The translations under genes were made by a program, and so were the position numbers. Below the pieces are notes generated by a model. It worked only from the letters and a program-made list of their open reading frames with translations, was not told where the DNA came from and did not search any database. A stretch of 64,000 bases of DNA from Cololabis saira (lineage: Eukaryota > Chordata > Actinopteri > Beloniformes > Belonidae), in NCBI RefSeq assembly GCF_033807715.1, contig NC_084592.1, forward strand, positions 29,274,419-29,338,418, given 5' to 3'. Below are positions 11,261 through 23,484 of the stretch, piece by piece (position 1 is the stretch's first letter; each line of letters starts with the position of its first letter).

Positions 11261-12011
11261 TAACGTCAACAGTTATTGTGCTGCAAACGCATATTTCTTT
11301 CTAATTTAAAACTGCAACAATTTACATCAGTTTACTCTCTCATGAATGCTTCCATTCAGTACCGTGCGGGAATAGACTAGGGTTGATTTACCTCCAAAGT
11401 ATTCCTTTGAATCATAAAATATCCAAGAATACATGTCCTTAAGAAATCAACACATTTCTATGCTTCAAAATTTGAATCTACTTTATCAGCAGATAAATGA
11501 AGATGTGCAGCTGTGGTACTTAATTTCAGTGTAAGTCGGAGTAACATATTCAGTCAATTAAAATAGTTTGAAACAAGTAGGATATTCCTTTGAATTAAAA
11601 ACAAACATCTCTTTACAGGTGTAACTATAAAGGTGGAATGAAACCAAAAAGAGCATATCTGAGGAAAGTCGAACCACAGTTGGAGGATAAATGAGTAATC
11701 TAAAATGAATGCAAACTGAAAATAAGTACCGGTAGATCAATCCATCTCTTTTTAATCGGGTTATTCAGCACAAATTTTCAGACTAAATAAAATTGTAACT
11801 TTTTAAAACTCTTTCAGATTCACCAGGACAGAGTTTTACAACAGAAGGCCAAAGAGAATATGAAAACAACTTTATGAAAGTTTTATCAGTTCAATTCTGT
11901 CTCTCCAGTCATTCATTCAGGATTGTATAAAAGCTTCATATAAATAACATGTAAGTATGGAACAAGAAACATATCAGTCATAAAGAAATTGTGAATATCT
12001 GTTGGAGAATT
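11261..12011. other. Intergenic DNA, nothing recognised
   Basis: AT-rich sequence with no repeat family or gene identified. Confidence 0.55.
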
Positions 12012-12056
12012 CTCTTCCAAGTAAATGTTCTCGTGGAGAACATTTACTTGGAAGAG
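12012..12056. repeat. Perfect 45-nt hairpin palindrome
   Basis: Arms 12012-12032 and 12036-12056 are perfect reverse complements (21 bp) around the 3-nt loop GTG. The arm starts CTCTTCCAAGTAAATG. Directly to the right is a short tandem TTTGCAGA repeat. No terminal repeat or duplication suggests a transposon. The 3-nt loop is too tight for a usual microRNA precursor. A replication template switch is a plausible origin. Confidence 0.95.
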
Positions 12057-14984
12057 CCTTTGCAGATTTGCAGATTTGCCCATTGCTCCGGTCCAGAAGT
12101 CACACTTTTCAGGCTCTTCCAGCAGCTGGAAAAATGATCTCAGAGAGCAAATCATTTCCATTTGTTTTGAGCATGTTCAGAACTCCTAATTACTGGCAAA
12201 TGCTCACGAGGGAAAAAGAGCAAGAGAGACATTTTTCAGGAATATTATCTTCTATGGGAGAGAATAACTCTGTTTTGTGAGTGAAAGTTTGACTTTGTAA
12301 ATGGAGGACGAGGTAATAGACAAAAATAACAAGACATCCTCTTCAAAAGAATAATACATCAAAAATATAAGAATTAAGCAAAGGCGAGGAAACGGCAAAC
12401 CCTGGTTCTGAGCAAGGGTAATGAAATCTGCCCTCCAGTAATCATCATCGGGGATGTTTATTTTCTATAATCAGAGTAATCAGGAACAACTTTACAAACG
12501 ACTGCAGACTGTTCCATTAAAACTTAGCACCAAACGATTTATATAAGAAATCAATTGATTAATTCTGACTGCTTGTGGGGAAATAAGAATGCCAGATTAT
12601 AAACACATCGTTGTACAATCAACTGGCCTTTGATTACAGTCACCTTCTCCCGTCTCTGCGTGATTAACTGTTTGATTAAAACCAGCTGCCGCCTGATTGG
12701 AATAACCTGTCATTTTAATCAAAACTATCTTACACTACGTCAGTTGTTGGCTGCTATTTGATGAAAATTGTCCACTGTTGGTTTACAATTACCTGCGTGA
12801 TTTTTCAGCAGAAGCGTTCTCATCAAAACACCTTGGGGCTTTTTAAAGATTAAAGAGTCCTTGTAGTTTCCATTTTACAAGAAGGGACACTAAAATATTC
12901 ATATGTCTCTTATAATATTCATGTCAACTGCTTTTTTTAACGAGATGCATTATTGACTCCGGCTGTCTCCCCTGCGCATTGTCTCTTTCCATGTTATGCA
13001 ATGTGTTATTGTCTTGATTCCAGGTTGTGCTAAACTTGCTGGAGGCTCCATTTCCATCATTGTTTTCACTTTTGCATCAAATGCACTTTGAGCTGCAGTG
13101 ATTTTTTTAAGCACGCTCCCTTGAGGTATTAAGGAATTGCCAATAAATCAATTTATGTGTTTTAGTAGCATATTAAGGTGCATCTGTGAAAGTGGGTGGC
13201 ATCAGTGGGAGTGGACTCCAGCTGTTTAATATTTGCAGCAAGGCTGAAAATGCATCATGAAGCCATTCCTTTGCATTACGGTTATTGCTCACTAGGGTAC
13301 ATTATCTCTCCATTACATCAAGCAGTTTGATAGAGTCATACTCTCAGGGCACTTCTAATTTCTTGTGGTACATCTGGGATTTCTTGCTTCCTTTTGCTGA
13401 TACCAGCTGATTGTGCTCCATGTCAGATCAGCAGTTTTGGCTCATTTACGTCTGTACAAAGTATCGACTCTAGTACTGGAACAGCTCACCAGTTGAGCTT
13501 ACATTTAATTGTGTCCCTCACACTTGTTTTATGTACCCAAAGGGTTTTTCTTTTTTCTTTTTTCCCCTGCTGTTTCCTTGCTAATGCAGATGAGCAAGTC
13601 CAAAAAATGCCTCTAATGTGGGATGAATGGTTAACTATGGCAAACCGTTTCTCATCACTGAACTAGTTTTTCTCGTGCATGTCAAAGTCATTTTCGGTCT
13701 GACATTGCCAAGTCCTGTAAGGATAGTAATTGGATTTCCAGAATAAGTGAAGATCTTTTCTCTCTCTCCTGGCCCCGCTTGTGTAATTGAGGTTAAATGA
13801 AATGGTCAGCCGTGCACTAAACCCTCAGTGGGTGTTCAGCAGTGGGGTAAAGAAAGGCTGTGTTTTGCAGTCTTTGCATTCAAACATGTTGAAAAGAGTC
13901 CAAATTGTTGAATATCACCGAAGCATTAGCGATTGTGCTTGTGTGTGCAAACTGACCAGACATCCTCTGCGTCCACGTCACACTCTGCCCCGAACTGGCA
14001 GATGTCACAGGTGGATGTCTCCTTCTGCCCAGTCTCAGCCGAGCCTTCTCCGCCTGAAAGTGACAGAAAGAAAAAAAACATGGGATGCCTGTAACAAGCA
14101 AGTGTGAAGTCTAACCTCCACTTGGCTGCTCAGCAGCTTCTCTCACAGGAAGTACTAAAGTACAACAAAGACGTGGGACCATGCCCTTTTCACTCTGCTG
14201 GGTGACCGTGAGAAATCAGCCTTGGACAACTGAAGTGCATCTACATCCAGTCTCATCCCACCATAATCCCTATGAAGCCGTCTCCTCCGCTCAGTCTTGC
14301 CACCTTTCCCCAGCGTCCTCCAAGGCCGCCTCTCATCTATCACCATCAAATCCCCGCTGATCTGTTTCTGAGTCCCTCTTTTATTTCATTGCACTGATTT
14401 TCTCGTGCTGTGAGTGCGAGGATTCGTTGTGGGTACTGGTGTCGAGCTTATAGCAGCTTTGGGACCCTACCAGTGCACATCATGCCTCATGAGCGACAGA
14501 GCAGGGAGAAGGAGATAAAAGGGGGGAAAAAAAGCAATCTGGACAATCTAAAATTGCATTCTCTTACCACAGAGGACTCCTCAAGACTCTGAATGCTTTC
14601 ACATCTCCCCCCTGGTCATATTCTCTATCAGACAAATGCTATTTTTAAACTTTCTTGGGCCCCTGAGAAAAACTTCAGAAAAGAAGATGAAGAGGTGGAA
14701 CGAGGCATCATTTCCCCATGTCATGCCTTTAATCTCCCCAATACCACACATACTTGCAGACACCCACACTGGCACCATGCATTGCTCCCCTGTGTTGCAT
14801 CTTTCATTTCCCCCCTCTGAAACTTTTGTTTTTCTTGCCATCCTTTGTGGCACGCTGGAAGGAATTTGAAAGAACTCGGGCAGTGAGATCAAACCTGTTT
14901 TTTTCCTCCTCAGACCAAAAAAGACTTTGGTCTCAAAATGAGCATAGGCTTTGTTTTCCAGTTCAGTCTTCAGTGGCACATAAC
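12057..14984. other. Intergenic DNA; candidate conserved element inside
   Basis: No gene or repeat recognised. The part at about 12480-12830 is dense in TAAT, GATTAA and TTTGATTAAAA motifs and nearly free of simple repeats, a texture seen in conserved non-coding elements. The open frames at 13394-13666, 13787-14107 and 14599-15012 have no motif. Confidence 0.4.
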
Positions 14985-15324
14985 TAGGAATGGGTGATAT
15001 TTTACCGTTCACGATAAACCGTCAAAAAATGCCCCACGGTAAGAATTTGTCATCTCGCGGTAAAAACGATAAATTCCCGTTGATGATGTTTTTGTGTAAA
15101 GCTGATTTATGGAAGGAAGGAAGGAAGGAAGGAAGGAAGGAAGGAAGGAAGGAAGGAAGGAAGGAAGGAAGGAAGGAAGGAAGGAAGGAAGGAAGGAAGG
15201 AGCCTGAAAGAAAGAAAGCAAAGAAATGAGCCTGAAAGAAAGAAAGAAAGATAGAAAGAAATGAGCCTGAAAGAAATAAAGAAAGAAAGAAAGAAATGAG
15301 TCTGAAATAAAGAAATGAGCCTGA

Positions 15325-15388
<64 letters not shown>

Positions 15389-15498
15389 AAAATTCCCGTT
15401 GATGACGTTTTTGTATTGGTATTTTTTTTTCTATCGTTATCGGGATAAATGCCAGAATTTATCGTGATACATTTTTTAGTCCATACCGCCCATCCCTA
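14985..15498. mobile_element. hAT-type MITE with purine array, copy A
   Basis: The left end begins TAGGAATGGGTGATATTTTA; the right end read backwards begins TAGGGATGGGCGGTATGGAC. Flanks CACATAAC (14977-14984) and CACGTAAC (15499-15506) form an 8-bp target duplication with one mismatch. Shared sub-terminal sequence includes TTCACGATAAACCGTCAAAA and CGGTAAAAACGATAAAT. The middle is an array: (GGAA)n at 15111-15200, then AAAG units interrupted by ATGAGCCTG to 15389. The array lies between two copies of a direct repeat, AAATTCCCGTTGATGA, at 15070 and 15390. No coding sequence. Confidence 0.9.
15111..15389. repeat. (GGAA)n and (GAAA)n array inside MITE copy A
   Basis: 90 bp of GGAA followed by about 190 bp of AAAG units, several of which begin ATGAGCCTGAAAG. 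All purine on the plus strand, so capable of triplex (H-DNA) formation. Predicted proteins such as [11 protein letters not shown] are by-products. Confidence 0.95.
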
Positions 15499-15609
15499 CA
15501 CGTAACTGTCTCATTCAAATAAGGTGACAAGAAAAATAACTTTTTGGATCAGAGTAGTTTTGCATTCATTTGTGTATTAACAGATTTGCATCAGTCCACA
15601 ATTAGCCAA
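15499..15609. other. Spacer between MITE copy A and Tc1 relic
   Basis: Short unassigned sequence; it may belong to the decayed 5' part of the Tc1-like relic that follows. Confidence 0.4.
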
Positions 15610-16190
15610 AAATGTCAGCAACAGCTGGTGGGTAAATGTTTTGCAGACCGAAGAAACCAAAGGGGAATTGTTTGGAAAAAAAACACTGCATTACACAGCA
15701 TTGTGTAAGTCTAAAAATATAATCCATCAAATCATTAAGCTGGTGGGTGAAGTATGAGTGTGTCAAGATTTGGGCTTGCATCGCTATGTCAGGGTCTGGA
15801 ACAACTGCCATCATTGAGAGAAAAATTCATTTCGAAGTTTACTAAAATATTGTAGAAGATGATGCCAGAGTGGCTGCTGCCAGCTGACGCTCAGTAGAGG
15901 GTGGTGCAGCTGGACACTGACCCTAAGCACTGAAGTAAATCCACTACAGAACGGCTTCAGAAAAAGGACATCCACATTTTGCGATGGCCAAGTCAGAGCT
16001 TTAGCCGTAGAAATGCTGTGAAATGACCTTGAGAGAGGCGTTCACACCAGACGTCCTACAAATGTGTCTGAGTTAAAGCAGCTATTGAAAGATGGGTTGC
16101 TACTCAGAGCACCATGTGTGAATGTAACTGTTTACCTATACGTTGACTTTTGCTTCTTTTTTTTTTAAGCCACTTTAGTTTGCAGGTGTC
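15610..16190 (+). pseudogene. Tc1-like transposase relic
   Basis: The plus strand follows the second half of a Tc1-like transposase gene. TTTTGCAGACCGAAGAAACC corresponds to the region of the first catalytic Asp, GCTGGACACTGACCCTAAGC to the second Asp region (family pattern QDNDPKH; here LDTDPKH followed by a stop), and CGATGGCCAAGTCAGAGCTT to the W-P-S-Q-S stretch that follows. Stops and indels interrupt all frames. No terminal repeats found. It fills most of the 1.1 kb between MITE copies A and B. Confidence 0.75.
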
Positions 16191-16587
16191 ACACATCAAG
16201 CAATTTTGCAGCAGTTGAGTGACATAATCCAAGTAGTTGTCATTCATCTGTTCAGACTGCATCCAAAACCACAATGGAGCATGAACGAGTGTAGTAATAC
16301 TCCGCTGGGGATTTTTAAGTCCCGTTTTCCTTTCAGTGATTTCTTTCTTTTTTTTTTTTTCCTTTTGAAGCCGTGTCTGACGAAGCAGGTGTTAAAGAAC
16401 ACTGCAGGCAGTGAAGTGAAGCAGCACATCCTTCAAGAACTGAACATTTGCAGCCATGTGAAAATATGCACATTCTCACTTCACAGCTTTACCTTCAGGT
16501 GAGGAGACCTGCAGGATGACCAGGTGTGAGGCAGCACTGCAGCACAACCAGCCACTGATGCCTGATGCCTGATCATTAACTGCTCAT
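16191..16587. other. Intergenic DNA, nothing recognised
   Basis: T-rich tract near 16345-16365. The 98-codon frame at 16206-16502 has no recognised motif. Confidence 0.5.
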
Positions 16588-17060
16588 TAGGAATGGGCGA
16601 TATTTTACCATTCACGATAAACCGTCAAAAAAATTCCCCACGGTAAGAATTTGTCATCTCACGGTAAAAACGATAAATTGAGGAAATGAGCCTGAAAGAA
16701 AGAAAGAAAGAAAGAAATGAGCCTGAAAGAAAGAAAGAAAGAAAGAAATTAGCCCGAAAGAAAGAAAGAAAAAAGAAAGAAAGAAAGAAAGAAAGAAAGA
16801 AGAAAGAAAGAAATGAGCATGAAAGAAAGAAAGAAAGAAATGAGCCTGAAAGAAAGAAAGAAAGAAAGAAAGAAAGAAATGAGCCTGAAAGAAAGAAAGA
16901 AAGAAATGAGCCTGAAAGAAAGAAAGAAAGAAGAAAGAAAGAAAGAAAGAAAGAAGAAAGAAAGAAATGAGCCTGAAAGGAAGAAAGAAAGAAATTAGCC
17001 TGAAAGAAAGAAAGAAGAAAGAAAGAAAGAAAGAAAGAAGAAAGAAAGAAATGAGCATGA

Positions 17061-17092
<32 letters not shown>

Positions 17093-17356
17093 AATGAGCC
17101 TGAAAGAAAGAAAGAAAGAAAGAAGAAAGAAAGAAAGAAAGAAATGAGCCTGAAAGAAAGAAAGAAAGAAATGAGTCTGAAAGAAAGAAAGAAGAAAGAA
17201 ATGAGCCTGAAAGAAAGAAAGAAGAAAGAAATGAGCCTGAAAGAAAGAAATATTCCCGTTGATGACACTTTTTGTATTGGTATTTTTTTTATCGTTATTG
17301 GGTTAAATGCCAGAAATTATCGTGATACATTTTTTTGTCCATACCGCCCATCCCTA
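16588..17356. mobile_element. hAT-type MITE with purine array, copy B
   Basis: Same family and orientation as copy A: left end TAGGAATGGGCGATATTTTA, right end read backwards TAGGGATGGGCGGTATGGAC. The flanks CTGCTCAT at 16580-16587 and 17357-17364 are a perfect 8-bp target duplication. Between the ends lies a 569-bp purine array. The right flanking copy of the direct repeat (ATTCCCGTTGATGACA, 17252) is present, while the left copy is replaced by array sequence right after CGATAAATTG. Confidence 0.92.
16682..17250. repeat. ATGAGCCTGAAAG(AAAG)n higher-order array
   Basis: AAAG units are punctuated many times by ATGAGCCTG (variants ATGAGCATG, ATTAGCCTG, ATGAGTCTG), giving a higher-order repeat of variable period. 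The same punctuation occurs in copy A but not in copy C. The 204-codon and 140-codon frames across it ([13 protein letters not shown]) are by-products of the repeat. Confidence 0.95.
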
Positions 17357-18639
17357 CTGCTCATGGTAATCATTTTCAGCAAACATTGACGTACAACTTT
17401 GGATTCTAATCTGTTTAATGTTTTGTCATTTCCAAAGCTAATGAAAGTTTCAAAATAATTTACTTAACTATTTTCTCTGCTCTAAGAGCCCACATAATGC
17501 ACATTCACAGGCTTCAAGGTCTTTCTGTAAAGGTTTGTAAGTCTCAATTTAAAAAAAATACACAGCTTTCTATTCTTAGACAGCAGTTTGATGTGTTTCA
17601 ATATAGATCCTCTTTATTTAAGGCAAAATACTACAGCCAAAAGCATTGAGGTCTTCATGAATAGATCAATTTTGAGATTTTTTGCTCCCTTCCATGCAGG
17701 ATGTATTTTTGGTGACATAATCAACCTTTCTTTAAAAACCACAGCGATACAGTGCAACATCTTGTTTCTCAACATTTTCTCTGCATAAAATCTTGCCTTC
17801 GTGGCTTAATTAAGTACTACTGAACTGAGCTGACCTGAAATGAAATGAGTAGCAGCTGGTTTCAGGGGGTTGAGTCAGCCATTAGACCGAACTTCACTGC
17901 TCTGCTCAGTGGGCTGTGAATATTTAGAAATCAATGTTAAAATCCTCCCCCAACCCACTTCCCAGGAACAGCAAATGCCCCATGACATAAAGTTAGGGGG
18001 AGGATGAAGATGTGGTGGCTGGATAACCTTTCCCTGATTTGGGTCTGTGATGTCAAAGAGCCCTACAAATCTAAACAGCTCACAAAAGGATGAAGTGGCA
18101 TTTATATGTTCTTCCAGTGTGAACTAATTGCGTTGCCCTATGAATGACTTAAAAAGGTCCATTGAATAACAAGTGAATTATTATTATTATTGCCTTTTTA
18201 CTGCACTTACTTTCCTTTTAGTTGACACAGTCAACAGAGGTGGACAATGTATTAGATAATTGGGCATCCCAGAGTAGAAAACAAGCTCATGTTTATCATT
18301 AAAAAGAACATTAACGTTAAATGAAATAATTTTTGCAATTGGATTGGTTCTTGGCAAAACATTTGAAATCGGCCAAATGCTAAAATTGGTTGTCATGCCG
18401 CTCAAATCACTAAGGCAAATAAATTACTAAGCTGTGCATCATTTGTTTAAAAATTATGTCTAAATAGAGCCATTCAGCCTACCGCATGAAGCCTAAACCG
18501 AGCTATTGCGTTATACCTTTTAATGGGAGCAACAGGGAAGTCCTTCACGGCACTGACTACAATTGTGACTGGTTGTGTTCAGCTTTTTTTTTGTCTTTTA
18601 ACCTCTGAATCAGAAATCTCCACTTAACCAGATAATCCG
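17357..18639. other. Intergenic DNA with one dispersed repeat core
   Basis: No gene. At 17850-17895 AGCAGCTGGTTTCAGGGGGT followed by TGAGTCAGCCATTAG matches the core of the dispersed repeat at 23485-24105. A short ATT run lies at 18179-18190. Confidence 0.5.
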
Positions 18640-19260
18640 AGAGATGTATAATTTTTGTTTTGATTTATTTCCTATAATCAAGCAAGGACATAGGGAATTT
18701 AACCACAGAATAAAAGAGAGAGAAAAAACAAACAAATAAATACAAAAACGGAACCAGTTTCACTTTGAAAGTGGGCTTCATTTAACATACAACATTTTCA
18801 AAATACTAGTACTTATTCAAAATACAGGATAACAGGGGTTTGTTTTCTTATACACAAAGACAATTTTAGCTGTAGAATACCAGTCCTGTTTTCCATTGAA
18901 CAGACATGTTTCACTTTTTCCAACCAACTAACTATCGTAGGAGGGTCAGTTTTGATCAAGTTGATGGTTAGCATTTTTTCTTGCAATCACCAAAAAATTA
19001 TGCAAAATATAGTATTGGTCTTTTGTAAACCTTTGTTCTGACATATTTTCCTGTAAGAAAATTAAAGGGTCCAAGTCAATACTTAAATGTTTTTGCAATA
19101 TTTCTTAATGCCATTCCAAAATTTCTGTAGTTCGGGGCAGTCCAGGAAAATATTCTTAGACACTTATTTTTAGAGGTGCTCTCAAGGATTTCATCTTCAC
19201 TTTCCAGTCAAATTCTTCCATACCTGGCTCTCCACCATAATCAAAACAATAAAAAAAGGT
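18640..19260 (-). pseudogene. L1-clade LINE ORF2 3' end relic
   Basis: The minus strand reads the C-terminal part of an L1-type ORF2 in broken frames: MEEFDWKVKMKSLRAPLKI near 19225-19165, then CPELQKFWNGIKKYCKNI near 19150-19090 (the family's C-P-x2-Q-x-F-W region), and TDPPTIVSWLEKVKHVCSME near 18955-18885 (the P-P-T-x3-W motif). Between them are stops and small indels. Below 18860 comes AT-rich sequence consistent with a 3' untranslated region. The reverse transcriptase and endonuclease parts are absent, as expected of a 5'-truncated insertion. Confidence 0.7.
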
Positions 19261-19620
19261 TTTATAGAATAAATAAATTCACTAATTACCCAATGTATTC
19301 ATAATGATACAAAAGAAAAAATTAGGGGTGTTTTTTTCTGTTTAATATTTCATTTGTCAGGCTTTAAAGGTGGTAGCTTTGTAGCATGCTTTCCCATTTA
19401 ATTCCTTTATATGCTACTTTTTCTTAAGGCTTTTGCTCAAGGGTTTGTTCATATCTTATTCATAGTCTTTTTGACAGACAAAAACATAGCCAACATTGGC
19501 ATGTGTCAGGCTGTTGACAGTATCTTCTTATGTGCGACATGATGAAAACAGACATCCAAAATGATGTCTGTTAAAAACTTTTTTTGAAGGAAATATAAAA
19601 GCTTTCAACTTGGACTCCAT
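19261..19620. other. Intergenic DNA, possibly decayed LINE
   Basis: It may extend the L1-like relic upstream on the minus strand, but I see no motif that proves it. Confidence 0.4.
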
Positions 19621-19639
19621 TTTTATATATATATATAAA

Positions 19640-19686
<47 letters not shown>
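19621..19686. repeat. (TA)n microsatellite with AAAAAC interruption
   Basis: Short TA block, AAAAAC, then a longer TA block ending TATAAAAACC. Confidence 0.95.
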
Positions 19687-19690
<4 letters not shown>

Positions 19691-20308
19691 CCTCCACGAC
19701 TATAACAATCTATGTAAAAAACTGGAGATGTTTTCTTTCTCTGTTCACATTTAATTCTTCACGTTCACGTTCTAATTAAAACTCGTATCCAAACAACATG
19801 ACTGATTTGAAATAAAGTGCATAAATCCTTTGATTACAATAAACTGTCTTTTTTGTTGATGTTTAAAAATGTTCACACTTTCACACTGAAACAATTTAAC
19901 AACTTAAGCACAGCTTCACATTCTTTTGCCCGCAGGAAAACTGCTGTTTGTTTCTCTGCAGTTTCAAGTGCAGTGATAAATGATACTGGGCAATTTTACC
20001 GATTTGTGCTCTCTAATGTGCTCTCCATGGTCCTGAATGGTCATAACAGAGAACCTTTAACAGCTGTTTTGATGCTTAAAGGCTTTTGACACACATGTGA
20101 AAATATTAGTTAATTTCATAAAGTGGGTAAGGTACATTTTTTTATCTGTTTATTTGTTTTTGACCTGCACCAAACAATACAACACACATTTCTTCAAAAA
20201 ATAAATACAAGCAATAACAAAACAAATTCAAATAAAATTTGATGAAGAGTGTGTAATGAAGTTTGTAAAGAAAAGCCTTTCACTGACGGAACCTCCTCTT
20301 TGGTTTAC
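19687..20308. other. Intergenic DNA, nothing recognised
   Basis: AT-rich. The stretch near 20140-20240 resembles an inverted LINE 3' end (TTTATCTGTTTATTTG), but only weakly. A 90-codon frame at 19817-20089 has no motif. Confidence 0.45.
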
Positions 20309-20353
20309 TGTAATTTAGCCACCAAAACGGCTAGTTTTCGTGGCTAAATTACA
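20309..20353. repeat. 45-nt near-perfect hairpin
   Basis: Outer arms of 14 bp (TGTAATTTAGCCAC at 20309-20322 and its complement at 20340-20353), a single C-C mismatch, an inner 5-bp stem (AAAAC/GTTTT) and the loop GGCTA. Total length equals that of the hairpin at 12012-12056, but the sequence is unrelated. Confidence 0.92.
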
Positions 20354-20611
20354 TACTACTCAATATTCAATACTCAATGCCCTTCAATGACATTTCAGAT
20401 ACTGATCAGGGCTTATTTGTAGTGCTGCTCTCACAGAGACCTCAGACTCTGGCCCAGTGTCATGATCCAAGGTGCAGTACAACTTGCAGGTGCTCTCAAT
20501 GAACAGCATTGGTCATTGTGCTACTTTCCTCACTGACTAAACCTGCAGAAACAATAGACAAATTAATTGATCCAGTTTTTCTTTCTGCCTTGTACCACAA
20601 ATAAACTAAAT

Positions 20612-21470
20612 TAAAGCTGCAAGCAGCGATGAACGGGCCCTCGCACCCTTGTGCACGTTCAGGCGTGCTGCAGTGGAAGCGCTTGTATGACATTTAGCAG
20701 ATGACACCACCCACGACTCTTTATATCACACCATTCAAAGGTTATGGCAGACAATAGGATCTATCAAATATCGACCAATCAGAAAAAGGGGCGGGGCTAA
20801 TTCATGCCAATGAAGGTCAAGTACTCAAAACCGAGTCCGATGACACCACCCACGACTCTTTATATCACACCATTCAAAAGTTATGGCAGAAAGTAGGAAC
20901 TATCAAATATGGACCAATCAGATCAAGGGGTGCGCCCTTTTTTTGAGTCTAGCGTCGCCACGGTAACGCTTTTGACTGAGAAAAGTAATGTGCATTGTCA
21001 CAGGATGGAGACGCACATTTTGATGTATAACACATCTGGGTGCACGTTACGGTTCGGGCTCTGGAGCAGCTGAAGAAATAGCATAAATTGCGCCAAAATG
21101 ACAAATTAATTCAAAATGGCCGACTTCCTGTTCGGTCTCGGCCATGGCGCCAAGAGACTTTTCTTTAAGTTGCGACATGATACAGGTGTGTACCGATTTT
21201 CATGCATGTCATACGTCAAACCGTATTGTGGGGCTTGAGGCACAGAGTTTTCTAGGGGGCGCTGTTGAGCCATCTTGCCACGCCCTTTAATGCAAACCAT
21301 GAAATATCAAATTTTTCGCCAGGCCTGGTTTGGGTGCAAAATTTGGTGACTTTTGGGGCACGTTTAGGGGGGCAAAAAGGCCCTCATTTCATCAGAAGGA
21401 AAAGAAAGAAAGAAAGAAAGAATTCCTACAGATACAATAGGGCCTTCACACTGTAAGTGCTCGGGCCCTA
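20612..21470 (+). repeat. Teleost GGGCCCGAGCAC repeat, copy 1
   Basis: The element starts TTAAAGCTGCAAGCAGCGAT and ends GTAAGTGCTCGGGCCCTA. The first part holds two tandem subunits, each starting GATGACACCACCCACGACTC and containing a TATCAAATAT...GACCAATCAG section. The second half contains GGGGGCGCTGTTGAGCCATC. An inverted second copy lies at 44806-45881. No transposase or reverse transcriptase is encoded. I recognise it as a high-copy fish repeat but do not know its class. Confidence 0.85.
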
Positions 21471-23484
21471 AAAAGGAAAAAGTAGTGAAAAATAACACTG
21501 TTGCCCAATAAATCTTTTTTTTATATCTTCTCACGAAATTACTGCAGATAAAAAGAATATTCCAACTTTATGTTTAACAGTGTATGTAAGTCAGTTTTCA
21601 AAAATCCAGTATTTACACTGAGACTGTATTTCATTCAGACTTCGCAGGTGAGGTTACTGTGAAGCCGTTTTCAATTTTATGTCCCACCTTTGTGAGACAG
21701 GCTTTATTTCTTAAAAGTCTTTATCAAAATTTCTGCCTGAGCTGCACGAAAATGTATGAATCACACAGTATTTGCAGGCGGAGTTCCTCACAAACAGTAA
21801 CTTGATTTTAATGTAAAAAACCAGCAAAGCTGCCCTTTAAAACACATAAACATCACGCCTTCAAGTATTCAGCAGCACAGTTGTGACTCTGTGGCTACTT
21901 ACATGAATGTAATTTCCTTTTATTTCCATGTCTTGAATATTGTGGTGTGAAATTCTCACACCCATTTCACCAATTTCCAGGTCTTGCAGGCACTAGCTAG
22001 CCTGCCTCTCCAGCCACTTTGTACTCTGTCAAACAATCAGCTTCACATAAAGGCCTGGGCAGACAAGCATGTAAGCTCTCCCACGATTCCACTCTCCCAC
22101 ACTGCACACAGGAGGGGATGAGGGATGTGGAGAAGAAGAGCCAATACACGCTTCAGGATTGCCTGCTCCAGTTTCTTACTTGTGTGCACATGCACTCCCA
22201 AAGAAGAACATTGAGTCCTTTCCCCTCTCACAAACACTCACACCACAGACGTACTCCCCATTTACAGCACTGCAGACACAATTACCAAAAGCAGCTGGGG
22301 AAAGGCAGCATTTTCATTTCCTCAAATCCCCGATAGTCTCGTGTAGCACTGACACAACATCTCCCCTGTTTGTATGTCTGCTAATTCCTTGGATCAGGAG
22401 ACACGGCTGGGTAATGACTGAAATGATTAGCCTTTCTTCAGCCCCCACAATCACCTCCTGCCAGCTCCTACATCACCTTGTATCGATCCATTCCAGGCTG
22501 ACTGGTCTCCTCCGTGAAAATAGTCTTTGCCTCACCTTTATCTCTCTCAAATACCATCTGCTTGATGCTTTTGTTTCACAGTCTGGCTTAATAAATGCAA
22601 GTGGAGCTATTGTGCCACATCAACATTCCAGAGAAGGCTGGACAGAAAAAAAATTAAAATAAATAATAGGAATTTAAGTTACTATAGACGGAAGGATAAC
22701 AATTAGAGTGAAATGTTTTTTAAAGGGGGAATACACTAGACGTAAACGGATGCAAAAACATCAGCTATAAATATTCTGTGAACCTCCATTTGGGGATTGA
22801 AATGGCATTGAACATTAACCTCCAAAGGGAAAATATATGTTGTACTATGAATTGAGAACAACTAAATAAATGATCATGTTATCTCTGTTTTCCCATGCAT
22901 ATTGTAGTTGGAGGGAAGGGTTTGCAGAAGAAGAAGAAGGTTTGCAGATTGTTGACAACACCACTTGACTGGTTCAGCTTCTGTAAAATGTTCAAATACC
23001 CCTTGTGCATGGAAAAAAGGAAAGATATTTGTGGTGGTACATTGAGTTATTAAAAAAGATCTAATAGGCTGAATTCATCTGATGTCTAAACACATAAGCA
23101 GTTATTTTTCTGGGACAAATGACTTTGACTCTGAAGTTGACCAGAGATGTATATTTGGACTTTAATTAATTCATGCACTTGAAGATATTTTGCAGAGTCA
23201 AAACCATGTCAGTTTGTCAGCATTTCTGCAAGTTTACAGACTTCTGTTGAGCTAGATGAATACATTTACTCCAGTTCAGTGTAATTTTTATTTTTTATCT
23301 GTAAATGTAACAAACTCTGAGTCATAGAACCCTTGGAAATGTTCACTCATTCCATTAAGAGAGAAAAAAACATTTTCAACACATTTAATTTTTGTTATCA
23401 TTATCCACGAGTGTTCAAATCTGCCAGCATTGTTCTACTAGTTTCAAAATTGTTTTAACCACTTATCACAAACTAGAAACACAT
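21471..23484. other. Intergenic DNA, nothing recognised
   Basis: No gene or repeat recognised apart from a short GAA run near 22928-22942. The 167-codon frame at 22159-22662 has no domain I can name and no splice context; I treat it as chance. Confidence 0.45.

Noticed and set aside
12012..12056. microRNA precursor
   Set aside because: A 3-nt loop and only 21 bp of perfect stem do not fit a usual Drosha/Dicer substrate.
16682..17250. CRISPR-like regular repeats
   Set aside because: The array is simple AAAG sequence with short punctuation, no unique spacers, and lies inside a eukaryotic transposon.
16654..17268. 204-codon SFFLS-rich frame and its lysine-rich partner
   Set aside because: By-product of the GAAA array inside MITE copy B.
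22159..22662. 167-codon open frame as a gene
   Set aside because: No domain, signal, splice site or recognisable homology; composition matches the surrounding non-coding DNA.
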